DNA of 64,000 bases, from positions 62,112 through 126,111 of the forward strand of contig NZ_LMJT01000045.1 in the NCBI RefSeq assembly GCF_001429395.1, given 5' to 3'. Origin of the DNA: Allobosea sp. Root381. Lineage in GTDB: Bacteria > Pseudomonadota > Alphaproteobacteria > Rhizobiales > Beijerinckiaceae. Of this stretch, positions 8,600 to 17,441 are shown piece by piece. The translations under genes and the position numbers were made by a program. The first letter of the stretch is position 1. The number at the start of each line of letters is the position of its first letter. The notes under the pieces were generated by a model. The model was given only the letters and a program-made list of their open reading frames with translations, was not told the origin of the DNA and ran no database searches.

Positions 8600-8789
8600 G
8601 GTGGAATCCGGGATCGAGGCAGGCAGACGATTCTTCTGCCAGAGTTCTCGCAGACAGGACGGCAAGCGTCTACGTCCGTCGCCCGGGTCCAGGCGATGAA
8701 ACTGAGGCGCAGGCGTGAATCGTCCGTGGCGTCAAGGCCGCGCCGGCGCTGGCTCTTCGCCCCCCCCGTGGCCCCTCTGCACTGGAAAC

Positions 8790-9038
8790 TCAGGGCGTGC
8801 GCCGCAGGACGTCGTTTCCGAAGAAGTCGGTCTGCTGGGGCGAACTCGTCAGGTTGGACCGGACATAGTTCGGCCCGCCCGTCGACGCGGTGTTGGGGCC
8901 GGGATCGAGATAGCTGCGCTGATCGGGAAGCGGCATCGACATCGGGGCCGAGACGACATCGGGCGCCTGGTTCTGGGAGACGCAGGCCGAGAGGCCCAGG
9001 AGGCACAGGAGGGGCAATCCAAGGCGGTAGGCGTTCAT
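8790..9038 (-). CDS. Small lipoprotein, unknown function (82 aa)
   Basis: The protein has a lipoprotein signal peptide with lipobox LSAC, putting the lipidated Cys near residue 19. The rest is a short, polar, mostly disordered tail rich in Pro, Ser and Asn. AGGGAAG sits just before the ATG at 9038, which excludes the longer upstream reading. It probably sits in an outer or inner membrane leaflet. No family is recognised. Confidence 0.7.
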   Translation of the reverse strand: MNAYRLGLPLLCLLGLSACVSQNQAPDVVSAPMSMPLPDQRSYLDPGPNTASTGGPNYVRSNLTSSPQQTDFFGNDVLRRTP

Positions 9039-9405
9039 GGCAGTCTTCCCTCTGTCCTCGTCAGGGGCGCATTCCCCGGACAGCCAGAAGACTGAACCAT
9101 TTGTTGCCGGCCGGCACAATGCCACCGGCTGCTCAAAGCCCGTCCTTTGAGAACATGGCGCCAATGCAGGAAACCGACACGCCGGACCGTGACAAGCCCC
9201 CACGTCATGCCTAGGTTCAGGCGGCAGACGGCGGCGCTCGACGGGTTTGCCTTGAAAGCGCGTGCCATTCTCCGACCTGTAGCCGCGGATGTGATCGAGT
9301 TGTCGCCTTCATCGTCCGCCGGACCAGTCGTCATGCCTGCCGAGCCCAAGCCCGGCCGCTAGTACGGCTGCAAGGTCCCCGTTCCGAGCCTGAGGAAACG
9401 ATCCC
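9039..9405. other. Intergenic region between the lipoprotein and aldehyde dehydrogenase genes
   Basis: These 367 bp separate two divergent genes and should hold both promoters. A short open frame at 9147-9362 has atypical composition and no ribosome site. No convincing sigma-70 or EcfG element, repeat or RNA was found. Confidence 0.4.
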
Positions 9406-10836
9406 ATGTCGCATAACCTGCAGTTCTACATCGATGGCCAGTGGGTGCAGCCGTCCGGCTCCAAGACGCTCGAGGTGATCGATCCCTCGACCGAAGAGGC
9501 CATCGCCACCATCGCGCTCGGCGACGAAGCCGATGTCGACAAGGCCGTCGCTGCCGCGCGCGCCGCGTTCCCGGCTTTCGCCGCGACATCGAAGCAGGAG
9601 CGGCTCGCCCTGATGCGGCGCCTGCTCGAGGTCTACAAGGCGCGCTATGCCGACATCGCCGAAGCGCTGTCGCGCGAGATGGGCGCGCCGATCGAGCTCG
9701 CCACCAAGGCGCAGGCCGGCATGGGCACCGCCCATCTTTCGAAGATGATCGAGACGCTGGAGAATTTCGAGTTCGAGGAGGTGCGCGGCACCACGCTGAT
9801 CGCGAAGGAGCCGATCGGCGTCGTCGGCATGATCACGCCGTGGAACTGGCCGATGAACCAGATCATGTGCAAGGTCGCGCCGGCGCTTGCCGCCGGTTGC
9901 ACCATGGTGCTGAAGCCCTCCGAGATCGCGCCCCTGAACGCGATCATCTTCGCCGAGATCGTGCATGAGGCCGGCATCCCGAAGGGCGTGTTCAACCTCG
10001 TCAACGGCGACGGCCCGACCGTCGGCGAGGCGATCTCGCGCCATCCCGGCGTCGACATGGTCTCGTTCACCGGCTCGACCCGCGCCGGCATCCTGGTCGC
10101 CAAGGCCGCTGCCGACACGGTCAAGCGGGTGCATCAGGAGCTCGGCGGCAAGTCGGCCAACATCATCCTCGACGATGCCGACCTGAACCGCGCCGTGAAG
10201 CTCGGCGTCGAGAGCGTGATGCGCAACTCCGGCCAGTCCTGCAACGCGCCGACCCGGATGTTCGTGCCGGCTGCGCTGCACGACAAGGCCGTGGCGATCG
10301 CCAAGGCCGTTGCCGAGCCGCTCAAGGTCGGCGCTCCCGCTTCGAACGACACCTTCCTCGGCCCGGTCGTCAGCGAGACCCAGTACAACAAGATCCAGAA
10401 GCTCATCGAGGCCGGCATCAAGGAGGGCGCCGATCTGGTGGTGGGCGGCCCGGGGCGTCCCGAAGACCTCAATCGCGGCTACTATGTCCGCCCGACGATC
10501 TTCGGCAACGTCACCGACGAGATGACCATCGCGCGTGAGGAGATCTTCGGGCCGGTGCTGTCGATCCTGCCCTATCAGAGCGACGACGAGGTGGTGGTGC
10601 GCGCCAACGACACCCCCTACGGCCTGGCTTCCTATGTCCAGTCCGGCTCGATCGAGCGCGCCCGCAAGGTCGCGGCGCAGATGCGCTCGGGCAATGTCTA
10701 CATCAATTACCCTGCCTGGGACGCCGGCGCCCCCTTCGGCGGCTACAAGCAGTCTGGCAACGGCCGCGAATACGCCGATTTCGGCCTTGAGGAGTTCCTC
10801 GAGATCAAGGGCACCGTCGGCTACGCCGCCGCGTGA
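9406..10836 (+). CDS. Aldehyde dehydrogenase family protein (476 aa)
   Basis: This is an NAD(P)-dependent aldehyde dehydrogenase. It has the complete fold: TPWNWP near residue 145, the nucleotide loop FTGSTRAG near 222, catalytic Glu245 in ELGGK, catalytic Cys279 in GQSCNAP, and EEIFGP near 380. The length is normal for the family. AGGAAA precedes the ATG. The substrate cannot be read from the sequence, and no partner alcohol dehydrogenase or pathway gene lies next to it. A GC-rich hairpin follows the stop codon. Confidence 0.95.
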   Translation: MSHNLQFYIDGQWVQPSGSKTLEVIDPSTEEAIATIALGDEADVDKAVAAARAAFPAFAATSKQERLALMRRLLEVYKARYADIAEALSREMGAPIELATKAQAGMGTAHLSKMIETLENFEFEEVRGTTLIAKEPIGVVGMITPWNWPMNQIMCKVAPALAAGCTMVLKPSEIAPLNAIIFAEIVHEAGIPKGVFNLVNGDGPTVGEAISRHPGVDMVSFTGSTRAGILVAKAAADTVKRVHQELGGKSANIILDDADLNRAVKLGVESVMRNSGQSCNAPTRMFVPAALHDKAVAIAKAVAEPLKVGAPASNDTFLGPVVSETQYNKIQKLIEAGIKEGADLVVGGPGRPEDLNRGYYVRPTIFGNVTDEMTIAREEIFGPVLSILPYQSDDEVVVRANDTPYGLASYVQSGSIERARKVAAQMRSGNVYINYPAWDAGAPFGGYKQSGNGREYADFGLEEFLEIKGTVGYAAA

Positions 10837-10845
10837 CGATATTGG

Positions 10846-10872
10846 CCGGCCGGGGCGTTCCGCTCCGGCCGG
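10846..10872 (+). terminator. GC-rich hairpin after the aldehyde dehydrogenase gene
   Basis: An 11-bp stem CCGGCCGGGGC/GCTCCGGCCGG with one G-T pair and a 5-base loop begins 10 bp after the stop codon. No T run follows, so it may be a weak terminator or an RNA 3-prime stabiliser. Confidence 0.4.
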
Positions 10873-10973
10873 TCGGGCATGCCCGCCATCGCGCCGGCGT
10901 TATCGACGACGCGCCGCAGCAGCGCTAAACGCGCCACCAATGGGCCGAACAGTGGCCCTTCGAGATCAAGCCA

Positions 10974-13295
10974 ATGAGCCAGACAGACCAAGCCGAGGCG
11001 CTGCGCGAGCAGGGCTTCGTGCCCCACACCTCGCATTGGGGCGTGTTCTCGGCGCGGATGAAGGATGGCGAGCTCGAGGTCAGGCCGCATGCGGGCGATC
11101 CCGACCCGAACCAGATCATCGAGAACTTCCCCGCGGCGCTGCGGCACCGGGCGAGGATCGCCCAGCCGATGGTCCGCCGCGGCTGGCTGGAAAACGGCCC
11201 GGGCCCCGACGCCCGGCGCGGCCGCGACGAATTCGTGCCCGTCTCCTGGGAGAAGGCGCACGACCTGCTCGGTGGAGAGCTCACGCGCATCAGGGACGGC
11301 GCAGGTCCTGGCGCGATCTTCGGCGGCTCCTATGGCTGGGCCAGCGCCGGGCGCTTCCACCACGCGCAGAGCCAGATCCACCGGTTCCTGAATGTCGCCT
11401 GCGGCGGCTACGTCAAGTCGGTCAACAGCTACTCCTCGGGCTCCTCGCAGGTGCTGGTGCCGCATATCATCGGCGAATACGAGGACCTGACCAAGCGCAA
11501 CGTCTCCTGGGAGCAGATCGCCGAGCACACCGACATCGTGCTGGCCTTCGGCGGCATGGCGCTGAAGAACTCGATGGTCGCCGGCGGCAGCGTCAGCAAG
11601 CATGTCGAGCGCGGGGCGATGCGGCGCGCAGCCGAGCGCGGCTGCCAGTTCGTGCTGGTCGGGCCGCTGCGCTCCGACCTGCCCGAGGAGGCCAAGGCCG
11701 AATGGCTCTCCTGCATTCCCGGCAGCGACACCGCCCTGATGATGGGCATCGTCCATACCCTCGTCGTCGAGGGCAAGCATGACCACGCCTTCCTCGACCG
11801 CTGCACCGTCGGCTGGCCGGTCTTCGAGCGCTACCTGCTCGGCGAGAGCGACGGCCAGCCCAAGGATGCGGCCTGGGCCGCGAAGATCACCGGTGCATCG
11901 GCCGAAGAGATCGCGGCGCTGGCGCACCGGCTGCACGGCAAACGTGCGCTGATCGTCGTGGCGCATGCGCTGCAGCGCGCGGAGCATGGCGAGCAACCGG
12001 TCTGGATGGGCATGGTGCTGGCAGCGGCGCTCGGCCAGATCGGCCTGCCCGGCGGCGGCTACGGCTATGCGCTCGGCGCCATCGCCTATTACGGACGCCG
12101 CTTCAACGCCGTGCCGGTGCCGACCTTCTCGCAGGGCAAGAACGGCGTCACCGACTACATCCCGGTCGCGCGCATCTCCGACATGCTGCTCAACCCTGGC
12201 GAAACCTACCGCTACAACGGCCAGACCCGGACCTATCCGGAGATCAAGCTGGTCTACTGGGCGGGCGGCAACCCGTTCCATCATCATCAGGACCTGAACC
12301 GCCTGCGCCAGGCCTTCGGGAAGCTCGACACGCTGGTCGTCCATGAGCTCGCTTGGACGGCGACGGCGCGCCATGCCGACATCGTCCTGCCCTGCACGAT
12401 GACGCTGGAGCGCGAGGATATCGGCGGCAGCTCGAACGACCCGCTGCTGCTGCCGATGCATCCGGTCGTGCCGCCCTATGGCGAGGCGCGCGACGACTAC
12501 GAAATCTTCGCCGATCTCGCCGAGCGTCTGGGCGCGCGCGAGGCCTTCACCGAAGGGCGCAGCGTGCGCGACTGGCTCGAATATCTCTACGAACCGACCC
12601 GCGTGGGTCTCGCGGCGAAGGGGCTTCCGGCCCCGAACTTCGCCGAGTTCTGGGGCAGCGAGGGCTACATCCTGCCGCAGCAACCCGACGATGGCGGCCG
12701 CCTGCGCGCCTTCCGCGACGACCCCGAGGCCAAGCCGCTGCCGACGCCGAGCGGCAAGCTCGAAATCTTCAGCGAGACGATCGCGAGCTTCGGCGAGGCA
12801 GATTGCCCGGGCCATCCGACCTGGCTTGGCCCGACCAACGTACCTGATCCGGCGACGCCTTATGTGCTCGTCGCCAACCAGCCGCGCACCCGGCTGCACA
12901 GCCAGTTCGATTTCGGCGGCCATAGCGACGGCGCCAAGCATCGCGGCCGCGAGGTGGCGCGGATGCATCCGGAGGACGCAGCAATGCGTGGCATCTCCGA
13001 CGGCGACATCATCCGCTTGCATAACGAGCGCGGCGCCTGCCTCGCCGGCGTCGTGCTGACCGACGGCATCCGTCGCGGCGTGATCCAGCTGCCGACCGGT
13101 GCCTGGTACGATCCGGTCGATCCCGCGGAGGAAAAGCCGCTCTGCGTGCACGGAAACCCGAACGTGCTGACGCGCGACATCGGCACCTCGGCGCTGGCGC
13201 AGGGCTGCACAGGCCAGCTGACGACGGTTCAGGTCGAGCGCTTCGACGGCAACCTGCCGCCGATCAACGCCTTCGAGCCGCCGCAGGCTGGCTAA
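10974..13295 (+). CDS. BisC/TorA-type molybdopterin oxidoreductase
   Basis: This 773-residue enzyme belongs to the DMSO reductase family, in the biotin sulfoxide/TMAO/DMSO reductase branch. The N-terminus PHTSHWG is typical of that branch, and the Mo-ligand serine is probably Ser154 in YSSGSSQ. No N-terminal Cys cluster motif for an iron-sulfur centre is present, and no Tat signal is seen, so a cytoplasmic BisC-like enzyme reducing S- or N-oxides is likely. The family needs the bis-MGD cofactor. No cytochrome or chaperone gene is adjacent. It converges on the Rrf2 regulator with a gap of only 15 bp. Confidence 0.9.
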   Translation: MSQTDQAEALREQGFVPHTSHWGVFSARMKDGELEVRPHAGDPDPNQIIENFPAALRHRARIAQPMVRRGWLENGPGPDARRGRDEFVPVSWEKAHDLLGGELTRIRDGAGPGAIFGGSYGWASAGRFHHAQSQIHRFLNVACGGYVKSVNSYSSGSSQVLVPHIIGEYEDLTKRNVSWEQIAEHTDIVLAFGGMALKNSMVAGGSVSKHVERGAMRRAAERGCQFVLVGPLRSDLPEEAKAEWLSCIPGSDTALMMGIVHTLVVEGKHDHAFLDRCTVGWPVFERYLLGESDGQPKDAAWAAKITGASAEEIAALAHRLHGKRALIVVAHALQRAEHGEQPVWMGMVLAAALGQIGLPGGGYGYALGAIAYYGRRFNAVPVPTFSQGKNGVTDYIPVARISDMLLNPGETYRYNGQTRTYPEIKLVYWAGGNPFHHHQDLNRLRQAFGKLDTLVVHELAWTATARHADIVLPCTMTLEREDIGGSSNDPLLLPMHPVVPPYGEARDDYEIFADLAERLGAREAFTEGRSVRDWLEYLYEPTRVGLAAKGLPAPNFAEFWGSEGYILPQQPDDGGRLRAFRDDPEAKPLPTPSGKLEIFSETIASFGEADCPGHPTWLGPTNVPDPATPYVLVANQPRTRLHSQFDFGGHSDGAKHRGREVARMHPEDAAMRGISDGDIIRLHNERGACLAGVVLTDGIRRGVIQLPTGAWYDPVDPAEEKPLCVHGNPNVLTRDIGTSALAQGCTGQLTTVQVERFDGNLPPINAFEPPQAG

Positions 13296-13310
13296 GCCCG
13301 GCTGCCGGCT

Positions 13311-13742
13311 TCAGGCGGCCGGCCTGGCGATGCCGTAGCGCTCGGGATCGGCGAGAAGATCCTGAAGCGTGTGGCGGTCCAACTCCGCCAGGAAGGCATC
13401 CATCGCATCGGACAGGATGGCGCGCCAGCAATCCTGCCGCAGCGTCGAGCGACCTTCCGCCTCGCCGAAGCACTCCAGCACCGAGAAGGCCGGCTCGGTG
13501 AGGCGCACCAGCGCGCCGAGCGAGATCGTTTCGGGCGCGCGCGCCAGCACCAGGCCGCCGGAGCGGCCACGCTGCGCCTTGAGGAAGCCCTCCCGCGCCA
13601 GCAGGTTGGCGACCTTCATCAGATGGGTGCGTGAAATCTCGTGAGCGCTCGCCGCCTCCTCGACGGTGATCAACCTGTCGGGATGAGCAGCCGCGAATGT
13701 CAGAAGCCGCAATGCGTATTCGCTGAATTGGGTCAGGCGCAT
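13311..13742 (-). CDS. Rrf2-family regulator, NsrR-like
   Basis: This 143-residue protein has a winged helix at residues 1-65 (MRLTQFSEYALRLL start, RGRSGG wing) and a C-terminal dimer helix. It resembles the NO sensor NsrR, whose [4Fe-4S] cluster uses three cysteines. Only Cys91 (ECF) and Cys105 (DCW) are present; the position of the middle cysteine is occupied by Ser/Thr near residue 99. It is divergent from a TonB receptor/ABC/NnrS gene run, and a 23-bp palindrome in the shared gap could be its operator. NO control is inferred from family and neighbours. It could instead sense another signal. Confidence 0.85.
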   Translation of the reverse strand: MRLTQFSEYALRLLTFAAAHPDRLITVEEAASAHEISRTHLMKVANLLAREGFLKAQRGRSGGLVLARAPETISLGALVRLTEPAFSVLECFGEAEGRSTLRQDCWRAILSDAMDAFLAELDRHTLQDLLADPERYGIARPAA

Positions 13743-14111
13743 GGCGCCTCCTGTAGCACGATCGAAATAGACAGCAGCAGTTTATAACTATTCGAGAGTG
13801 CAAAAAGTTCAGCTTCGCTGCGAGCTCATGGCAAAGTTCGGGCATTTTCGCGGTTTCGACTGCCCGACCGGGTGCGACTGGTCGCCACAACCCCGGGCAT
13901 GTATCCGGCAACAGCCAAAAACGACGCCGATTTCTGTTTACAGCACGATCCTCTCGGCCTAGTAAAACTGCATCTGAAATTCATATTTTAGAGTCAGTCC
14001 AGTTTCACCGAAAGCCTGCCCGGCACGAGCCCGTCCGCAGATCCCGACGGGACGGCCACGGCTTTCGGCCGCCTCCACGCATGCCTATTCCGCCGAGAAG
14101 GTCAGCCAGCG
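13743..14111. other. Divergent control region between the Rrf2 and TonB receptor genes
   Basis: These 369 bp are visibly richer in A and T than the flanking genes, especially 13770-13810 and 13930-13995. They hold the candidate operator at 13965-13987. A weak sigma-70-like pair (TTTACA at 13937, 17-bp spacer, TAGTAA at 13960) lies just before it. No ORF with a good ribosome site was found. Confidence 0.5.
13965..13987 (+). promoter_or_regulatory. Candidate operator: 11-1-11 imperfect palindrome
   Basis: The left arm AAACTGCATCT and the reverse complement of the right arm, AATATGAATTT, agree at 7 of 11 positions around a single central base. The 11-1-11 layout and the TGCAT-like core resemble known NsrR sites. 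It overlaps or follows a possible promoter about 125 bp upstream of the TonB receptor start. The assignment is from pattern only. Confidence 0.35.
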
Positions 14112-16391
14112 ATGACGCCGCGTTCTGTAACCGCCCGCCCCGATCTGCCAGTCCGGCCGCGTCGCCACTTGCGTCTCCCCGTCGGACAGATCGCGCTCGG
14201 GCTGCTGCTTGCCAGCACGGTGAGCCAGGCCTGTCTGGCTCAGTCGGCCACGCCAGGCTCCGCGATCCAGCTCGATCCGATCGTCGTCGAGGGCAGCCGC
14301 GACGGCGTCCCGGCCTTCGTCCGCGAGCGCTTCTTCGCGACGGCCGGCGGCGCGACCCTCCTGACGACCGAAGCCCTGTCGCTGACCGGCAACCCGACCA
14401 TGGCGAAGGCGCTGCGCGACGCGCCGGGCGTGGTGGTGCAGGAGTTCTTCGGCGGCAACGACCAGCCGCGTATCCAGATCCGCGGCTCCGGCCTGCAGCA
14501 GAACCCGGTCGAGCGCGGCATCCTGATGCTGCGCGACGGGCTGCCGCTGAACCGTGCCGACGGCTCCTATATCGTCGGCCTCGCCAATCCGGCCCAGGCA
14601 CAGTCGATCGAGGTCTATCGCGGCCAGACATCGCATCGCCTCGGAGCAACTGTGCTCGGCGGCGCGCTCAACTTCGTCTCGCCGACGGGCAACAGCGCGC
14701 CGGGCTCCCAAGTGGCGGTGTCCGGCGGCAGCTTCGGGCAGCTCGACGTCTCCGGCCGGACCGGCTTCAACCGCGACGGCGTCGACGGCATGCTGCAGGC
14801 CGACATCAGTCGCCGCGACGGCTACCGCGTCTACAATGAATCGCAGCGCGTCAATGTCGGCGCCAATGTCGGCGTCGCCCTCACCGACAGCATCAAGACC
14901 CGCTTCTTCGTCGGTTATACCGATCTCGGCTTCGATGTCGCCGGGCCGCTGACCAAGCAGGCGCTGCGGGCCGATCCGCGGCAGATCCATGGCGGACCGC
15001 GCGTCGTCGGCGGTACCGCGATCGGGCCCGGGCCCAATGTCCCGCGCGACCGGCCGCGGCGCGAGACGCAGCAATTCTTCATCGGCAACCGCACCACGGC
15101 CGAATTCGGCCCGCATCTGTTCGATCTCGGCCTCGGCTACACCTATACCGACGACATGTTCCGCTTCCCGATCGCGTCCGGCGTGCGGGTCACCAAGGGC
15201 GGCGATTTCACGGCGGTCGGCCGCTATGCCTACAAGCCTGACCAGTCCGCGGCGCTGCCGCTGTTCGAGACGACGGCGCAATATGTCGTCGGGTCGGCCA
15301 AGCGCGAGAACTATCTCAACCAGGGCGGCGTGCAGGGCGCGCTCTTCGGCGAGAGCGATCTCGATGCCAGCACGCTCTCGCTCTATGCCGGCGCCAACAT
15401 CCCGGTCTGGCAGGGCGTCACGATCTCTCCGGCGCTATCCTACTCCTACGCCACGCGCGACAATACCGACACCTATGCGCTCGCGCGGCGGCCGACCGTC
15501 GCCTACAGCCCGGCCTCGCCCTACACGCTCCTCCCGAATGGCTCGGTGCCGACGCAGAAATCCAGTTATGCGCGCAGCTATGACGGCTGGAGCCCTAGCC
15601 TCAGCGTGAGCTATCGGCCGGACGCCAACCAGATGTTCTTCGCCGCGCTCTCGCGCAGCTTCGAACCGCCGACCCATGACGACCTCCTGGCGACGGTCAA
15701 CGGCACGCCCAACAGCAGCGCCGGGCGCCCGAACCCCGCTGCGCCGATGATGGCCGCTGCCGCCTTCACCACTCCGGCGCTGAAGGCGCAGACCGCGACC
15801 ACGCTGGAGGGCGGCTGGCGCGGCCGCCATGGCGACTTCTCCTGGGACGGCGTCGCCTACTATTCCTGGGTCGACAAGGAACTGCTCAGCCTGCGCGACG
15901 CGTCCGGCACCTCGCTCGGCGCGATCAACGCCGACAAGACCACCCATTTCGGCATCGAGCTCGGGCTCGGCGCCAGGCTGCTGGAGCGGCTGACCGGGCG
16001 CCTCGCCTATACCTATCAGGACTTCCGCTTCGACAACGACCCGGTGCGCGGCAACAACCGCCTCGCGGGCGCGCCGCGCCATCTCGTCAACGCGACGCTG
16101 CAGTTCCAGGCGACGGAAGCCTGGATGCTCCAGGCCTCGCTGCGCTGGAATCCGGAGAAGACCCCGGTCGACAACATGAACACGCTCTATGCCGACCCTT
16201 ATGCGCTGCTCGACCTGCGCACCGAATATCGCATCAACGAGAGCTTCACCGTCTTCGGCGAGGTCAGCAACCTCTTCGACAAGACTTATGCCTCCTCGAC
16301 GCTGGTCGTCGACCAGGCCCGCGCGGACCAGGCCGCGTTCCAGCCCGGCACCGGCCGGGCCGTCTTTGGCGGCGTCCGCGCCCGGTTCTGA
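14112..16391 (+). CDS. TonB-dependent outer-membrane receptor
   Basis: This 759-residue receptor has a signal peptide ending near residue 44, a possible TonB box around IQLDPIVVEG, and a plug domain at about 70-180 (PGVVVQEFFGGNDQPRIQIRGSG region). A long beta-barrel ends in an aromatic residue (GGVRARF). Such receptors import scarce ligands such as metal chelates, heme or cobalamin using TonB energy. It heads a run with an ABC importer and NnrS and faces an NsrR-like regulator, so uptake may respond to NO or to the electron-acceptor state. The ligand is not evident. Confidence 0.9.
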   Translation: MTPRSVTARPDLPVRPRRHLRLPVGQIALGLLLASTVSQACLAQSATPGSAIQLDPIVVEGSRDGVPAFVRERFFATAGGATLLTTEALSLTGNPTMAKALRDAPGVVVQEFFGGNDQPRIQIRGSGLQQNPVERGILMLRDGLPLNRADGSYIVGLANPAQAQSIEVYRGQTSHRLGATVLGGALNFVSPTGNSAPGSQVAVSGGSFGQLDVSGRTGFNRDGVDGMLQADISRRDGYRVYNESQRVNVGANVGVALTDSIKTRFFVGYTDLGFDVAGPLTKQALRADPRQIHGGPRVVGGTAIGPGPNVPRDRPRRETQQFFIGNRTTAEFGPHLFDLGLGYTYTDDMFRFPIASGVRVTKGGDFTAVGRYAYKPDQSAALPLFETTAQYVVGSAKRENYLNQGGVQGALFGESDLDASTLSLYAGANIPVWQGVTISPALSYSYATRDNTDTYALARRPTVAYSPASPYTLLPNGSVPTQKSSYARSYDGWSPSLSVSYRPDANQMFFAALSRSFEPPTHDDLLATVNGTPNSSAGRPNPAAPMMAAAAFTTPALKAQTATTLEGGWRGRHGDFSWDGVAYYSWVDKELLSLRDASGTSLGAINADKTTHFGIELGLGARLLERLTGRLAYTYQDFRFDNDPVRGNNRLAGAPRHLVNATLQFQATEAWMLQASLRWNPEKTPVDNMNTLYADPYALLDLRTEYRINESFTVFGEVSNLFDKTYASSTLVVDQARADQAAFQPGTGRAVFGGVRARF

Positions 16392-16459
16392 ACATGTCGA
16401 CCGCATCCACGTCCTCCGCCTCGACGGGCGTCGCAAGAACATCACCGCAGGAGAGCGCC

Positions 16460-17425
16460 ATGCTCCATCGCCGCCGCTTCCTCGCCGCCGCCTCTGCGGC
16501 GCTCGTCGCGCCCGCCATCGCCCGCGCCGCCGAGCCCCTCGTGCTCTGGGGCCCGCCGGCGACGCCGGGGCTGCTGCTGGTGCGTGCGGCCGCCGATGCC
16601 GTGCTGAAGCCGCTCGGCCTGCCGGTCGAGGTCCGCGTCTGGCGCACGCCCGACGAGATGCGCGCCGGAATCAGCTCCGGCGGCATGAAGGCGGTGGTGG
16701 TGCCGAGCTATGTCGCCGCCAACCTGCATAACCGCGGCCTCGGCATCAGGCTGGCGAACATCCTGACCCATGGCCTCCTCCATGTCGTGGCGCCGGTGGG
16801 AACCGTGACGAGCCTCGCCGACCTCAAGGGCAAGCGCGTGGCGGTGCCGTTCAAGAACGACATGCCGGACTTCATCTTCCGCCGGCTGCTCGTCGCGCAG
16901 GGCATCGCGCCGGCTGAACTGAGCATCGACTATTCGGGTTCGGGCCCCGAAGCCGTGCAGATCCTGCTGGCGGGTCGGTGCGACGCGGCGCTGCTCAGCG
17001 AGCCCGCCGCCGCGGGCGCCCTGCTGCTGTCGGGCTTGCGCGGCAAGCCGCTCGAACGCGCGATCGACACCCGCAAGGCCTGGACGCAGGCGACCGGCGC
17101 CGCGACCCTGCCCCAGGCCGGCCTCGCCGTAACCGACGCGCTGACGAAGCAGATCGGCACTGACGGCATCGCGCTGCTGCAACGCGCGATCGAGGTCGCG
17201 CTGACGGAGATCACCGCCGACCCCGCCGCCACCGCGGCTCAGGCGGAAGCGATCTTCCAGCTGCCCGCGCCGGTGCTGGCGAAGGCCGTGCCCTTCAGCA
17301 ACCTGGCGGCGCAGCCGGGCTCGGCCGCGCGCGCCAGCCTCACGACGCTGTTCGAAGCGCTGGCGGCGGATGATCCACGCATCATCGGCGGCAAGCAGCC
17401 GGGCGACGCCTTCTACGCGCTGTGA
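16460..17425 (+). CDS. ABC transporter substrate-binding protein (NMT1/TauA-like)
   Basis: This 321-residue periplasmic binding protein has an N-terminal twin-arginine-like signal (HRRRFLAAASAALV, cleavage near residue 23). The rest resembles the NMT1/SsuA/TauA fold, with a hinge near YSGSGPEAVQIL and a C-terminal helical tail. Members bind sulfonates, nitrate, thiamine precursors or similar small molecules. The ATG at 16460 is chosen because AGGAG precedes it. It starts 68 bp after the TonB receptor and 16 bp before the permease, so it likely receives the ligand taken up by that receptor. Confidence 0.85.
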   Translation: MLHRRRFLAAASAALVAPAIARAAEPLVLWGPPATPGLLLVRAAADAVLKPLGLPVEVRVWRTPDEMRAGISSGGMKAVVVPSYVAANLHNRGLGIRLANILTHGLLHVVAPVGTVTSLADLKGKRVAVPFKNDMPDFIFRRLLVAQGIAPAELSIDYSGSGPEAVQILLAGRCDAALLSEPAAAGALLLSGLRGKPLERAIDTRKAWTQATGAATLPQAGLAVTDALTKQIGTDGIALLQRAIEVALTEITADPAATAAQAEAIFQLPAPVLAKAVPFSNLAAQPGSAARASLTTLFEALAADDPRIIGGKQPGDAFYAL

Positions 17426-17441
17426 ACGCATCGTCGTGATC

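Noticed and set aside
9147..9362. Short plus-strand open frame in the gap before the aldehyde dehydrogenase
   Set aside because: It has no ribosome site, atypical composition and no recognisable motif.
10821..13151. Open frame of 776 codons opposite the BisC-like gene
   Set aside because: It is antisense to a gene with full molybdopterin enzyme motifs, has no recognisable domain and begins inside other coding sequence.
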